Source: Anaeramoeba flamelloides (taxonomy: Eukaryota > Metamonada > Anaeramoebidae). Taken from it: DNA of 64,000 bases. The stretch covers positions 14,772,001 through 14,836,000 of the forward strand of contig JANTQA010000032.1 in assembly GCA_027625915.1 (NCBI GenBank), read 5' to 3'. A program made the position numbers and the translations under genes. The notes beneath the pieces were generated by a model. That model saw only the letters and a program-made list of their open reading frames with translations. It searched no databases and had not been told where the DNA came from. This document shows positions 36,800 to 49,268 of this stretch, in pieces (positions within the stretch are counted from its first letter, which is position 1; each line of letters starts with the position of its first letter).

Positions 36800-38007
36800 G
36801 ACAATTTCAAAATAACAATTATCCATACCCAATACAAAATAATCCCTTTTCATTTAACATGGGCTGTTGACAATCTATAACTTTTAGAAAAGTTTAATCC
36901 GCATTTCAAAATAAAATCGTGTTTTTTTGGTAAACAAGACCTATACATCAACCAATAAAAGAAACACGTAATAGACCTTAATTAAATATAATAAAGGTTT
37001 CTTAAAGTACTATTATTCAAAAAAAAAATATATAAAATGAAGGATCAAAGTAGAAAATTTGTCTCAAAAATTGAGTTAATTTTTTGACTGAAATTTTCTT
37101 TTTCTCCAAAAAACTAAAACAAATCAAAACAATTGAGAAAAATTACGAAAAATTTTGAACAAATTGCCTTAATCATTTAAAATTTACTTAAAAAATCAAG
37201 GAGATTACCTTCAAAATTTATTCGAACTTAGGTATATTACTGGACAGTCAATTGGGTGTTGCTTTGGAACAAGAAGAAAATAAAAGTAAGGATTTTATTC
37301 GAAAACATGGATTAAATTCTGTGTACAAGCATTTTTTGGATCAAGTTCAAGTAAACTTTTAATAATGTTAATTATGACACCCAAGTTTATTAAATCAAAA
37401 ATAGTCAAGACTAGTTTTTATATAAGAAGCTGAAACTATTTTCTAAATAATCAGAGAAATTCTTAAATTTTGATGTTAGATCCAAAAATAAAAATATAGA
37501 ATATCGAAATGAGAAACGACTTTTTTTGTTAAAATTTTGATTACGCACTGATCACTTGAACTTTTCAAAAAAAGAACTTCAAATTTTTTATTGGAAAGAA
37601 TCCTATAGAAAAGTTAGTCATCACTTCGATAGTTTTTTATGGGTTCGATTGATTTTCCAAACTTAGTTTGTTTTTATCTTTTTATGGTTTGAAATACTTT
37701 TCGATCTTATATCGATTCAGTTTTAATATTCAAAACCTAACCAACATTTTTAAATTAGCTATTTTATTGATTGTTGTCTCAAAAACGAAAGTGTATCTAA
37801 TTTAAAAGTTGAAGGTTTTTCAGACAAAAATTAGAAAAATAATTAATTTTGAAAACTAATTTCCATGATTTCTTGTTAAAAAATTGATTCTGTTGTTTGC
37901 TATGTCAAATATAACACAAAAAATATCGAACTCTGTGAAATGAAAAAAATTATTTTCTGTAAAATACTCTAATTGTAATTCCTTTGTTCATTTTCTTTTT
38001 TACTTTT
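36800..38007. other. 5' flank of the LysM-GRAM-TLDc gene
   Basis: AT-rich with no supported gene. It must contain the promoter of the gene starting at 38008. A sequence resembling an acceptor (TCCAACAG) lies just inside the called coding region at about 38024-38031, so an upstream exon somewhere in this stretch cannot be ruled out. Confidence 0.45.
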
Positions 38008-40044
38008 ATGACAACAAAAAATCTTTCCAACAGGAATTACTTTTCAAAAATCATCTGTAATCAAAATACACTTGATGAAGAGAAGGAAAAAATCGACAAT
38101 TTACCAGAATCTTTTCGATTTAAATCTTTAAAGTTTGAAAAGAATAAAAATCTCCACAACAAACAAAAGGGATCGTTTTCCAAAGACCAAAATAAATTAC
38201 AAATAAAGACAAAGACAAAAACAAAAACAAAAACAAAAACAACAAAAGGAGAAAGAAAATCGGAAAGGTTTCATGTTGTTAAACCACGCGAAACACTCAG
38301 ATCCATCTCCTTACGGTACAACATCCACGAAGCAGAAATTCGAAGGATCAACAAACTAAACAACAAACAGCTTTATCCAGGTCAAAATATTGTTCTCCCC
38401 ATGGAAGAGAAGCTGAAGCCAAAGCTGGGGGCGAAAGAAAGTTTCAAAACAAAAAAACACGTCTCGAATAACAATAAGTATCGAACTTATTCAATGCCAA
38501 TGGTTCATAATATGGATCAGAAAGAAAATCAAAAAGGAATTCACGCCAAGCATAATTCTGCAAAAAACAAGAATGGGAAAATGAAAAGAGGATTCCAATC
38601 AAATTATTTTCCTGATCAGGGCAATTGTTTAAAAGAAAAAATGCGATACATTGTTGGAAACAAATCTTTAGATGGGTGCTTAACATTGACAAACGAGTAC
38701 GTTGTTTTCCGGCCAATTAATATCAAGAGCCGTGCGACGAAGCAAGAGAATGATCTTTACCATTCATCCCAATTTTGGTTGGACATTCCGTTTAAAACGA
38801 TAAGTGACACGATTATTATTGAAACAGATTTGAAGTCAGATTTGTCTGGGGTTGATAAGTACCAAAAAAAGAAAACTAACAAAAATACAAAGACAAACAA
38901 AAATCCAAATCCAAATATAAACAAGAACAATAACAAGAACACGAACATGAACATGAACAAAAATCAGAATAATAATTTGGAAAAAAGTGAGAACAATCAA
39001 AACAATAAAAACACAACGGAAAAAGAAATCGAAAAAAATCCAAATTTAGCCTTAACCAAAGCTCTGTTTATTCATGTAAAAACAATTGAAATGGGGATCT
39101 TTGTGGGGACAGTTCCAGGAATGAAAAAAATCCGTGATCAAATTTTGGAATATTTGAAAAAACGCAATATTCCTCGCAATATCGAAGAATTAAAAACACA
39201 GCTTTCGAAAGTGCTTGAGGGAACAAAAAGCCTGGTTTCAAAAAAAGATCAAAGAAAAACAAACCAAAAAAAAATCCAAAACGACAAAAAAAAGAAACAA
39301 AGACATAAACAAAAAAAATCAATCAATTGGAAAACCAAATTTACACTTTTCAGCCCAAAAAAGAAACGTTCTAACAACAATAATAAGAACAAAGCCAAAG
39401 TAAGTGTTAATAAGAATACCATTGATAGCGAAAGTGACAGTAGTGACAGCGACAGCGGCAGCAGTGGCAGTAGCAGCGAAGAAGATAATCTAATGATCAT
39501 GAAAAAGAATCAGACTTATGACGAAAATTTCAAAGTAAAGTTTTTCGGCACAACAAGAATTTTAACACAAGACCGAATTCAGTTGATCAGAAAGGAATTG
39601 CCGTTTAGGCTGACGAATTCAAATTTGAAATTAATTTACTCTACATACACCCACGGTATGTCCACAAACACCTTTTACCGCAAAGTCTCACAGGCCAACG
39701 ATACCCTTTTACTGATCAGGAATCATAAGAACGAAATACTTGGCGCATACTCTGCGGTAAAATACGAAAGATCAAGCCGGCACTATTATGGATCAGGCGA
39801 AATGTTTTTGTTTACTTTCTATCCAAAATTCCAAAGCTTTCATTGGACACAAAAAAATAACTTCTTTCTCCTAACTGATGACTTTTCATTTACTTTTGGT
39901 GCAGGATCAAATTGCGGGTTGTGGTTTGATTCTGAATTTACAAACTCTTCGAGTTATAAATCAGAAACATTCGACAATGAACCTCTCGCCAGCACAACGG
40001 ATTTTCGAATCATTGACCTTGAAATTTGGGGATTTAACAGATAA
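38008..40044 (+). CDS. OXR1/NCOA7-like protein: LysM, GRAM, TLDc
   Basis: A 678-residue frame from ATG (38008) to TAA. LysM is at residues about 88-131 (HVVKPRETLRSISLRYNIHE...LYPGQNIVLP). A GRAM-type domain begins at about 212 (RYIVGNKSLDGCLTLTNEY, then PFKTISDTIIIE). An Asn/Lys-rich insert at about 283-345 splits it from its C-terminal part (LFIHVKTIEMGIFVGTVPG). The C-terminal TLDc domain runs from about 511 to 676 (YSTYTHGMSTNTFYRKV, LGAYSAVKYERSS, YYGSGEMFLFTF, and FGAGSNCGLWFDSEFTNSSS, ending FRIIDLEIWGF). This is the full architecture of animal OXR1 and NCOA7 long forms. Those proteins protect against oxidative stress, and TLDc domains bind the V-ATPase and promote its disassembly; here that is inference from family. 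A Ser/Asp/Glu stretch precedes TLDc. The frame is open upstream through a TTG at 37984, but no earlier ATG exists. Confidence 0.92.
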   Translation: MTTKNLSNRNYFSKIICNQNTLDEEKEKIDNLPESFRFKSLKFEKNKNLHNKQKGSFSKDQNKLQIKTKTKTKTKTKTTKGERKSERFHVVKPRETLRSISLRYNIHEAEIRRINKLNNKQLYPGQNIVLPMEEKLKPKLGAKESFKTKKHVSNNNKYRTYSMPMVHNMDQKENQKGIHAKHNSAKNKNGKMKRGFQSNYFPDQGNCLKEKMRYIVGNKSLDGCLTLTNEYVVFRPINIKSRATKQENDLYHSSQFWLDIPFKTISDTIIIETDLKSDLSGVDKYQKKKTNKNTKTNKNPNPNINKNNNKNTNMNMNKNQNNNLEKSENNQNNKNTTEKEIEKNPNLALTKALFIHVKTIEMGIFVGTVPGMKKIRDQILEYLKKRNIPRNIEELKTQLSKVLEGTKSLVSKKDQRKTNQKKIQNDKKKKQRHKQKKSINWKTKFTLFSPKKKRSNNNNKNKAKVSVNKNTIDSESDSSDSDSGSSGSSSEEDNLMIMKKNQTYDENFKVKFFGTTRILTQDRIQLIRKELPFRLTNSNLKLIYSTYTHGMSTNTFYRKVSQANDTLLLIRNHKNEILGAYSAVKYERSSRHYYGSGEMFLFTFYPKFQSFHWTQKNNFFLLTDDFSFTFGAGSNCGLWFDSEFTNSSSYKSETFDNEPLASTTDFRIIDLEIWGFNR

Positions 40045-42340
40045 AGATTTCCAGATTAATACTTTACTTATTTTATTTATTTATATTTGTTTGTATAGAA
40101 AGATTATATATATATATATATATATATACAACACTACGAATACAACTTTAATTAATACCACACAAAATATTTTTCACCTCATTTTCATACAAAAAAAAAA
40201 AAAAAAAAAAAAAAAAAGAAAAAAACCCTTTTAATTAGTCTTAGATTTTCAATACAATTCCTTTTAAGTGAATTGATTAATTTGATATTGGGTGTAAAAT
40301 ATGAATTTTAATTTATTTTTAATTCACAAATATTTGGTAATTTATAAAAAAATCTATTGTTATATAAAAACCATTTTAAATAATTATTTTTTTTTTTTTT
40401 TTATTGATAAAATTATAAATGTAATTTTAATATTATTTTAAACAAATCAGAAATAAAATCAATAACAATACGTTATAATTTTATAAACTTTTTTTCTTTC
40501 TTACTTTTTCTGTTTAAATTCTTGAAAATAAAAGATTAAAAAGAGTTATAATGTAAATAAAAAAAAAAAAAATCAATTTTGATAATTATAAAATTTGTTT
40601 CTATTGAAGGTACACACAAATTATTTCCAAATATCAATTATTTATAAATGACTTATTAAAGAATAAATAAGAAATAGGAAGAATTCTACACATAAGAGAA
40701 TATTTGATATCTTTATGTAAGTAAATCTAACCAATCAAAAGATTTAATTAAAAATTGAAAAACTAAAATTCTTTGGGTGAAATCGAAAAAAAACAAGAAT
40801 ACTAATTTTGATCTTTAATTGAAGATCAAAGAAAAATTCCAATAGAAATCAATATGATTTTTCTACAATCATTTTCCGTGTTTCAAAAACATTGAAATAA
40901 TACCTTTTTACTCAGTGGCTAGAGATCTTGCAATAAAAGAATAAAATTTGCAAATCAATTCAGTTTTAAAAAAAATCAAAAAAAAAAAAAACAAAAATGT
41001 GCAAAAATTTGAAATAATAATTTTATTTTTCAAATTTCAAAAATTAAATTTTTCTTCACACCCTTTCAAACAGTTTCAACCAATGTAATTATTACTCGGT
41101 AAAGGTGCTCCTTTTTTTCAGAAATAGTCCATAAAATGATACCAAATCGATAATACTACTTTAACTTTCTACACAAACACACTACGATAATTTCGATATT
41201 TTTTTTTTTTTTTTTTGTTAAAAATCTTTTAAAAAGAGAAAAATAGATAAAATTACAAGGAAAAAAAATATGAAAAAAATTTATTTTTCGTTTAAAAGGA
41301 AACAAAACAACGAAAAAGAGGGTTCTATGGTAAATTCATAAGCAACTTCAAATTAAATTAAAAAAATCAAAAATTTCAAATAAAAAATAAATGATTAGAG
41401 GAAAAATTTAAATTTTAGAATTTTGTAAAGATTATTTTTTGATCAATAAACGATTAATGTTATCGAATCAACAATACTATTTAATTAAGATTAGGAAAAT
41501 ATTAAATTTCATTTTTTTTTTTTTTTTTTTAATCTTTATTCTTTAAAGTGATAAAGAAAAATCATAATTCAGTTCTTACTATTTTTCAAAAATAATCCAA
41601 CCCCTAGAGTTTGGAATCAACATTGAGAACTTGTTTGCTGATCAGGGGGAAGTATTATTTTTGAATTTATTTTTTAAAAAAAATTAAATGTACGGGATTA
41701 ATGAATAATAAGATTCTTTGTTTGAAATTCCAGCTTTTTTTGAATAATTTTTTTCTGAGGACTGATTTATTATCCATCCTTTAATTTTTATTTGAATTAA
41801 TGTTATACTAAAAAAAAATATTATTTTCCAAATTTATTTTTATTTTTGTTATTTGAATAAAAAAATGATTATTTTTTTTTTCAAATAAACTGTAAAATTT
41901 TTTATTTAAGGATCAAGTCTTTACTGTGAACAATAATTTTCTGAAATGTAAATAAAAATTGTATATTTTGTTAGTGCCTAACACCAACTAAAAACCTAAT
42001 AAACTAACATTTTCTTATTAATCGATATTTTTTCAAATATTTAGATCCTCCTTTAAAAGAAATTATCAAAAATATCCCGAAAGTTTCGACACAAAAGGAA
42101 ATAATCACCAATCTATTCAATACAAGTAGTTCAAATTACATTTAAATTCAGTTTTTAAATTGATTATGTTATTGTTTCCCTCCCCTTTTATTTATTACTG
42201 GTCTTTCTCTTGTTTTTGTTTAAAAAAAAATTTTTTTTTTGTTTCATTTTGCTTAAGAAAAATTATCTTATGAAATATAAAATCTTGTCTAAATTATAGT
42301 AGAAAAATCATTCATAATTAATTTTGAGTTTGAGAAGGTA
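40045..42340. other. intergenic, between the LysM-GRAM-TLDc gene and PSMA2
   Basis: 3' flank of the LysM-GRAM-TLDc gene, then AT-rich DNA with an (AT)n run at 40107-40128 and several poly-A/T tracts (40189-40217, 40388-40402, 41513-41530). No gene or ordered repeat was found. Confidence 0.5.
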
Positions 42341-42349
42341 CATTAGATT

Positions 42350-42615
42350 CCCAAGATTTTCCAGAATTCAAAATAATGAAGTAAAATCTAAATATTTTCC
42401 GTAATTCTTTGAAATCCGGTAAAAGTCAATTAAAGTGTACTAAGTTTTCAAGAATTCAAAAGAATTGCTTAAAATATTTGATTTTACTCTATTATTTTGA
42501 ATTGTGGACAATTGAATCGAAGTGTGCTAGTTTTTTTTTTAATTTTTGAAATTAGGTGAAAATCGACAAAATTTTCAGTATATTTCAAAAGCTAATATAA
42601 AACCTAACGGAAAAT
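42350..42615. repeat. palindromic modules, types 1 and 2
   Basis: Two type 1 palindromes lie back to back at about 42360-42425 (AGAATTCAAAATAATGAAG ... AATTCTTTGAAATCC) and 42450-42512 (AAGAATTCAAAAGAATTGC ... ATTATTTTGAATTG). A degenerate type 2 hairpin follows at about 42530-42595. The order is the same as at 33840-34610 and 61148-61468. Confidence 0.6.
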
Positions 42616-43730
42616 CAAAAAAAAAAAAAAAGAATTTTATAGAATTTAAACAAATAAATAATTCCTTAATAGTCTTGAAATAATTATTTACATATTGAAA
42701 GGTAGATATTGAATTAAAAATACTATTTGAGATATATGAAAATAACTTTTAAATTGTAAAGAAATAATTTTTCAATTTGGTACTATGAAATGTAAAAAAC
42801 ATTTTAATCTTACTGGAAAATTGAGATTTTTCAACTTAAATTATAAAATATCTTTATAAAGACTAATTGATCAAAGATCTATTATCAACCAATACGACTT
42901 ATTATAAGTGAAGTTATAAAAAAGTGAAAAAATAGTTTTTTTTATCTTTTTTTTTTTTAGAATTTTGAAATCACAAAAAGTAGACTTTTTAAAAAAAAAA
43001 GTGTAGAAGTTTTCACTTTATATACATTCACTTATTTTTTTTTTGCAAAAGATTTTTTAAAGAAAGAGATTGTAATTGTTGTTCTCTTATTATTTATTTG
43101 ATACTATATCATTGTTTTGTATGGCACACAAAAGATGAACATAGAACACTCATTGAAACTGAGATTTCATATGAAAAAAATAATCAGTTGAAATTTACCT
43201 TGCCATTTAAATTTCTCATACTTGCAAACAAGATGATAATTAGTTTGTCTTGAAATATTTATTCACTGTCCAAATATTTCATTTTGACTTTCAGACTCTT
43301 TTTCAAGAATTTATTTTCTAATTAGTCTGTTTTAAACTCTTTTAGACCCATAATAAAAGGAAGTAACTTTGAAGAAGAATTGAATTTTCTTTTTTTATTA
43401 TTTATCGATATTATTAGATTACAATTATTCTTCTCTTGTTTTAACATTACTTGACCAACTAAACGATTTGAATCTAGGTCTTAAAAACTATTGAATAATT
43501 TAATAAGTGGAATAAATTTCTCCAATTATTTTTTCATTTTTATATTTTATATTTGGGTTTATTTGTCTTTACTACATCGAAAAAAATGTTTGTACCTAAA
43601 AATTTTTAATCCGATACCAAACCAAACAAAGGTTATTCCTTTTAATCAAAAATTTGTTCCTTTTTTTTTTTATTATTTCTTTTTATATTTTTTTTGCATC
43701 TTGCTAACCAACCTTTGAAATTTTTGACAG
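42616..43730. other. 5' flank of PSMA2; first exon expected here
   Basis: The first few codons of the proteasome gene must lie upstream of the acceptor at 43729-43730. I could not identify the donor or start codon. The required phase is a codon with two bases upstream and G as the third base; a start codon split AT|G would satisfy it, but several AT|GT sites exist in this stretch (for example near 42789 and 43587). Confidence 0.45.
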
Positions 43731-45210
43731 GTCGTTCTTCAATTTTAGTCTCACAACTTTTTCACCAAATGGAAAACTCCTTCAAATTGAGCATGCACTT
43801 AAGGCAGTTGAATCTGGCGCTACATCACTTGGAATTAAAGGTTTGTTTTTTTTTTTTTATTTTTTTTTTTTGTTTGAAAATCTTCTTTTTTTATCAAAAA
43901 GAAAAAAAAAAAAAAGATAAAATTAAAATAAAAAATTTAGCTACGTTGTAAAAGCTAAATAGTATTCAAACAAAAAAAATTGTTTAACAAAACAAAATCG
44001 ATTTGATCTCTACAACCAAAAATTTTTCTTTTTTTCTTTTTTGTTATTTAATTCGTTTTTCTTTTGCACTGACAGAGATCTGAAAGTAATTTAAAAAAAA
44101 ATTAATAATGAAATAATAAAAGAACTAATTAGGTTAATTTTGAAAAAAAGAACACCAACAATTGTTTTACTCACCAAAAAACTTTTTTTTCTCTTATTGT
44201 TCTTTTCTTTTTATTTTTTTTTTCTTCTTCACAATCAAAATAAATAATAACAAACTGTTTTAATTTTAGCTTCAAACGGTGTTGTAATTGTAACCGAAAA
44301 GAAATTACCAACAACTTTAATCGATGAAAACTCTGTAAAAAAGATTCAAAATTTGAATGATGGTATTGGTGTCATTTACTCTGGATTAGGGCCAGACTAC
44401 AGAGTTTTACTTTCCAAAGCTAGAAAAAAATCACAACAATATTTCAAACAATATAACGAAATTATTCCAGTTAATATAATTTCAAGAAAGGTTGCAGGAA
44501 TTATGCAAGAATTTACTCAATCAGGGTAACACTTTCTCTTTTTAAAAGCTTTAATATTTTTTTTTATTTGTTTGCTTATGAGATTTTTTGGATTTGTTTT
44601 TTGTTTTCCCTTCTTTTTTCCCAATCCTATTCCTTTTTTTTTTTTTTTTTTATTTTTTTATCTTCCTTGAGGATTGAGGGTGGCTTTAGATTTCCTTTCT
44701 TTCTCTTTTTTTGTTCAGACTAAAACAATTTTGCTTCTTTTTTTCTTTTTCTTCTTGCTTATAATTATTGTTTCTTTTTTCTTCATTCTGCTGGTTGTGT
44801 GACAAAATCAACAAAAATACAAACTTAAAATCTATTTATCATAATAATAACAATATTATCCAAATAACTATAGTGGTGTAAGACCATTTGGTGTTTCATT
44901 ACTTGTTGCAGGTTATGACCACAATGGACCACAATTATTCCAAGTGGATCCAAGTGGATCCTTTTGGGCATGGAAAGCAACTGCCATTGGCAAAAATTCT
45001 TCAAATTCAAAAAAATTCCTTGAAAAAAGATACAAGCCAGATATGGAAATCGAAGACGCAATTAACACAGCTATTTTAACACTTAAGGAGGGATTCGAAG
45101 GTGAAATGGATGAATTTAATATCGAAGTTGGTGTAATTAAAAATGATAAGAAATTCAGAATATTAGAACCCGAAGAAGTGAAAGATTATATTTCAGAACT
45201 CAATCTTTAA
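43731..45210 (+). CDS. PSMA2: 20S proteasome alpha-2 subunit (PSMA2), first codons not located
   Basis: Alpha-ring subunit of the 20S proteasome; it does not itself carry a proteolytic site. Exons are 43731-43839, 44270-44525 and 44874-45210 (TAA). They read [25 protein letters not shown], then [20 protein letters not shown]...[15 protein letters not shown]...[12 protein letters not shown], then [15 protein letters not shown]...[20 protein letters not shown]...[29 protein letters not shown], ending [12 protein letters not shown]. The match to the alpha-2 type is specific ([13 protein letters not shown], DPSGxxxAWKATA, EVKDY), and the 233 codons seen nearly equal the usual 234. Junctions are AAAG|GTTTGT...TTTTAG|CT and CAGG|GTAACA...TATAG|TG. 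The start exon is probably very short; [11 protein letters not shown] follows the acceptor, against MAERGYSFSLTTFS in human. Confidence 0.95.
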
Positions 45211-46985
45211 TTGAATGTATAAAATAAAAGAAAAACAATAATTAATAAAGATTAATATCTCATTATATTAATTATATTAATTAAATCAGATTTAATATCC
45301 GGGTTTTCTTTGAAACTTAAACACTTAATATTTAAAGAAAAATTAAAATAAAAAAGAATTTAACTTTATTAATAATAATTATTATTATCCAATTACACCA
45401 CCATTTTATTCTTACAACAAAAATAATAAAACTGATTTTTTATGTTTTTTTTTTTCCATTTTTCACTATTTTTTTGGTATTTTTGCTGAATAATACATCT
45501 ATGGATTTTCATATTGATGTTGATATTTTTTTTTTCAATTAGTAATCTATGCTTCTTGTTATCGTGAGGAATTTATTTTATACTATTTTGGGTTGAATGT
45601 TTCTTATTTCTTATAATTCTTTCTTTTTCAGAATTGTTGAAATAGAAATCCCCCATTTGAGGAATTTCTCATTTTGGCAGTTTTGATATATTTCTCTTCG
45701 TTTTTCTTTGAAGATTTTTAGGGAATTTATTTGACAGATTTTACTTTTTGTCTTGTTTTGCAATAATAATTATTAAATTATTCTAAACTCCATTTCGAAA
45801 TAATTTCCCTTAAAAATAAAACTTTGAAAATAAAAATTTTGATAAATTGAAGTTATCTATTATAATATAAAGATTTATATTTTGATATTCAGTTCTATAC
45901 TCAAGAGATAGATCTGGTTTTCTTCTCAAAATAAATTAAAAAAAAGTAAAAAAAAAAATAAAAAAAAATGGGACATTTATTATGAAATTTAGTTTACTTG
46001 ATTTTCGTAAAATATAAACGATATTTTAATTTCTGATTGATCAGGAATTTCAAAAGGGATTCAAGGATTTTGAAAAAAACCTTCTTTAGGGTTTTTCGAT
46101 TGGGACGATTGTTTTTATTGCGATTTATAATTTCGAAAGTATATAGGATAACTTTTCTCTGTTTTTGAATTGATATTATTATTACGTTATTGTGAAATAC
46201 CCCTTCCAAAATACCCATATAAAAATTACAGCAATTTCAACCATAATGGGAAATTTAACCGTATCAAAATTGACTTTTACAATTTCATTTAAATACAAAA
46301 AAAAAAACAATATTTTTATCATTATTATAAAATTTTATTGCACTGAAATTGTTTTTTTTTTAATATTTTTTATTAATCAAAACATTTAAAAAAATTAATA
46401 ATTAAGAAATAAAATTCAAAACAATGATTCCAAAGATTTTAACATGTATTTATGTAGAAATTTCAACCCCCCGCCCTGATTAAAAGTTGTTTAGAAATTA
46501 AGGACCGACAAAAAGTTTTTCAATTTTTTATAAATTTTTGAATTATCATCAGGGTTTATAGTTACAAACAACAATTTTACTATTTTCTTGTATATATTTT
46601 ATTTTTAATATATAATTCCAAGCCTTGTAATAGGATATCAAATAAACATAGAATCCTAAAATCAAAAGGAAATTGTGAGATAGAACATTATTTTTCAATA
46701 TATCCAAGATTTCATGATATCTTTTGAATTGAAATATCCCTTCCATGTATATATATATATATATATATATTATTGTAAATAAACTCGGATATTTTTAGAA
46801 AAAAGTTTTTATTTCTTAACAATGCCATATTTTGAGAAAATTATTATAATTTTAAATAATAGTTTTTTCATACGTTATTTTGAAAAAAATAATTGTTTAG
46901 ATATTCTTTCAAAATACAAAATATTGATATCTAAACGATTTTTTCAAAGATACTGATTCACTTTATCAGGTTTTTGGAAGTGTTT
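45211..46985. other. intergenic, downstream of PSMA2
   Basis: PSMA2 3' flank (AATAAA words within 50 bases of the stop) followed by AT-rich DNA. An (AT)n run lies at 46748-46770. Small frames at 45994-46218, 46192-46389 and 46549-46746 are not credible. Confidence 0.5.
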
Positions 46986-46989
46986 ATAT

Positions 46990-47580
46990 ATATTTTTATT
47001 GCATATTCTTATCAAAATAAAATTTTCAATTTTTAATCAAGAATCATTATATAAAATTTCTTTAAATTTTTGTTTTGGTTGTTTTTTATCTTTTTTTTTT
47101 CTAATTTTTTTTTCTTCTTCTTTCTTTTCTTTCTTTTCTAAATTATTTTTTTTACTTTTTTTATTTTATTTTTTTATATTATTTTTTCATTTGTTATATT
47201 TTCCTTGAGTTAACTTTTACCTTTTCAAATGATTAATTTTTTATAAGAAATTCAATAAGAAAATAAGAAAATTGAAAATACCAATAAACATTGAAAACAA
47301 ATTGGAAAATTTCATGTCTTTTAAAACCCATAAAAATAATTCATAATCCTCTTGGTGTTGATTGTTTATAGTGAAAGTCCATTAATAAAAAAAAATGTAA
47401 TATTTTTTTTTTCAAAACTTAAGGCAACCCGACCTTTTTTTGTTTTAGTTGTATTTTTTTTAAACTTTTAAGAAAAACCAGGTTTCTATATATTCAGAAT
47501 TCTCAAAAATGAATTATTAATGATCTTTAGTCGTTAATTGCTCTTAAAGAACAAAGAATATTTATATTCCTAATCTCTGA
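46990..47580 (+). repeat. dispersed repeat family B, copy 4
   Basis: Starts with a T/C-rich tract like that at 7485-7545, followed by CCAATAAACATTGAAAA (compare 7591-7605) and ends with GGTTTCTATATATTCAGAAT ... GAATTATTAATGATCTTTAG, as in copies 1 and 2. Identity is moderate and the limits are approximate. Confidence 0.45.
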
Positions 47581-48385
47581 TTTTAGAGGGTTATAATCTT
47601 TGGAATGGAGTTTATATTAGATTTTTACATAACATACATCCAAAAAAAACTATTAATCCTTTGAAAAGATAATTATTTATGTAAAATTCCAAAAATGATT
47701 TTTTTTATCAAGTTTAATTTATTATTTATAATTCAGAGTAATCCATGGACTAAATTTTTACTTCGCAAATAAAATAAAATTAGACGAATATCATTATTCA
47801 AAATAGAAAACCTCTATTAAGAAAAATCTAATTAAGAAATAAATATTATATTGAGGACTGAGTCATTAGATTTTAAAATAATTTTCTGAAATTGAAAAAA
47901 AAATTGGTAATTTTTAAGAGTCTCTAAATACTAAATAAATAGGAATCAACGTATGGAGTGTGATCGATCTCCAAAAAATTAAAAATTAAAAATAAAAAAA
48001 GAGGACATTTTAAGAAAAAAATAACCAAAGAGTGACACTTAATTTCGTTTAGAATGGTGAGAATATACAATTTTAGAAAAAAACTGTTTATTTTTTGAAG
48101 TTTCGCTCTTTGGTGTTTTTTGGGATCTTGAATATTTTTTTTTAATTTTTTTTCTATTCTCAAATGATGTTTATTATATATCAAAAATGATACATAATCC
48201 TTACTTTTTTAAATATAGAGGATAAAAAAATAACGAAATTTGGTTAAATTGAATTAGATTGATTTTATACTCAAAGAAAACAATTTATTATAAATTAAAC
48301 AATTTTCACCCTTTGTAGATTTAAAATGAGAAAAGATGAATTTTTTTATTAAATTTTGATTTTTTGGAATTGAGAATAAATTTTA

Positions 48386-48540
48386 CAAATATACAAAGAA
48401 CGAAAAAAGAGTTTCAAAGTTCTTTTTTTAAATCAAATTTTTTGCCAATAAAGATCCTATATTTTTTTTTTTGTTAATCACATTTTTTGGAAATTACAAA
48501 AAAGAACTTTGAAACTCTTTTTTCGTTCTTTGTATATTTG
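48386..48540. repeat. 155-bp inverted repeat with about 44-base arms
   Basis: The arm beginning CAAATATACAAAGAACGAAA at 48386 returns, inverted and without mismatch over about 43 bases, at the right end (TTTCGTTCTTTGTATATTTG at 48540). A 65-base AT-rich spacer separates the arms. It lies in the gap between convergent PSMA2 and the pseudokinase. It may be a small foldback element or a hairpin in a 3' region; no target duplication is evident. Confidence 0.75.
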
Positions 48541-48795
48541 TGAAATTGAAAATCCTTACCAACTTTTTTTTTGCTAACGATCTCTCAATTTTTTTTTAAT
48601 GAGATTTATCTAACAATGAGGGTCCTAATAAAATTTTTTTGCTGATTGAATTTTTTTTCAAAGATGATCCAATGAAATTTTTTATTTTTGTTATTTAAAT
48701 TTTTCCAATCAAAAGAAGGGCAATTTCACAATACCCTTTTTGGTTTCAAGTCACTTGTGAAGTATTGCCCCAAACTCATGGTAAATAATTAGACC

Positions 48796-48798
<3 letters not shown>

Positions 48799-48826
<28 letters not shown>
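48799..48826. repeat. (AT)n microsatellite
   Basis: An uninterrupted dinucleotide run of about 28 bases. The rest of the 48541-49268 interval is AT-rich with poly-A tracts and is the 3' flank of the pseudokinase. Confidence 0.9.
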
Positions 48827-48832
<6 letters not shown>

Positions 48833-49268
48833 GAAATTACTCAAAGATAAAATAATTCCAAAAGAAATTTAAAAGAAAACACTTTAAAATAAAAAATAAA
48901 AAAATAAAAAGAGGTGTGAAGAAACAAAAAGGAGTGGATAAATAGTAAATAAACTTTTATTACAATGTTTTCATTTGAATTAATTTTTTAACTAAACATA
49001 AATAAAAACAAAAAAAAACTTTAAAATAGAAAACAGAAAAAAAAGTAAAAAAAAAAAAAAAAAACTTATGATAAAGAAATAAATATCATAATAAATGAAT
49101 ATTTCTAATTTTGACAATATGAATTATAAAAATAGAAATAAACATGTATACAGTGTTATATATATATATAACAAATTTCAAAAAATTACTGTTAATAATA
49201 ACAATAATCGATATAAATAAAGTGAGAAATGACTAAACAATTAATAAAGAAAAATAAATTAATATTTT

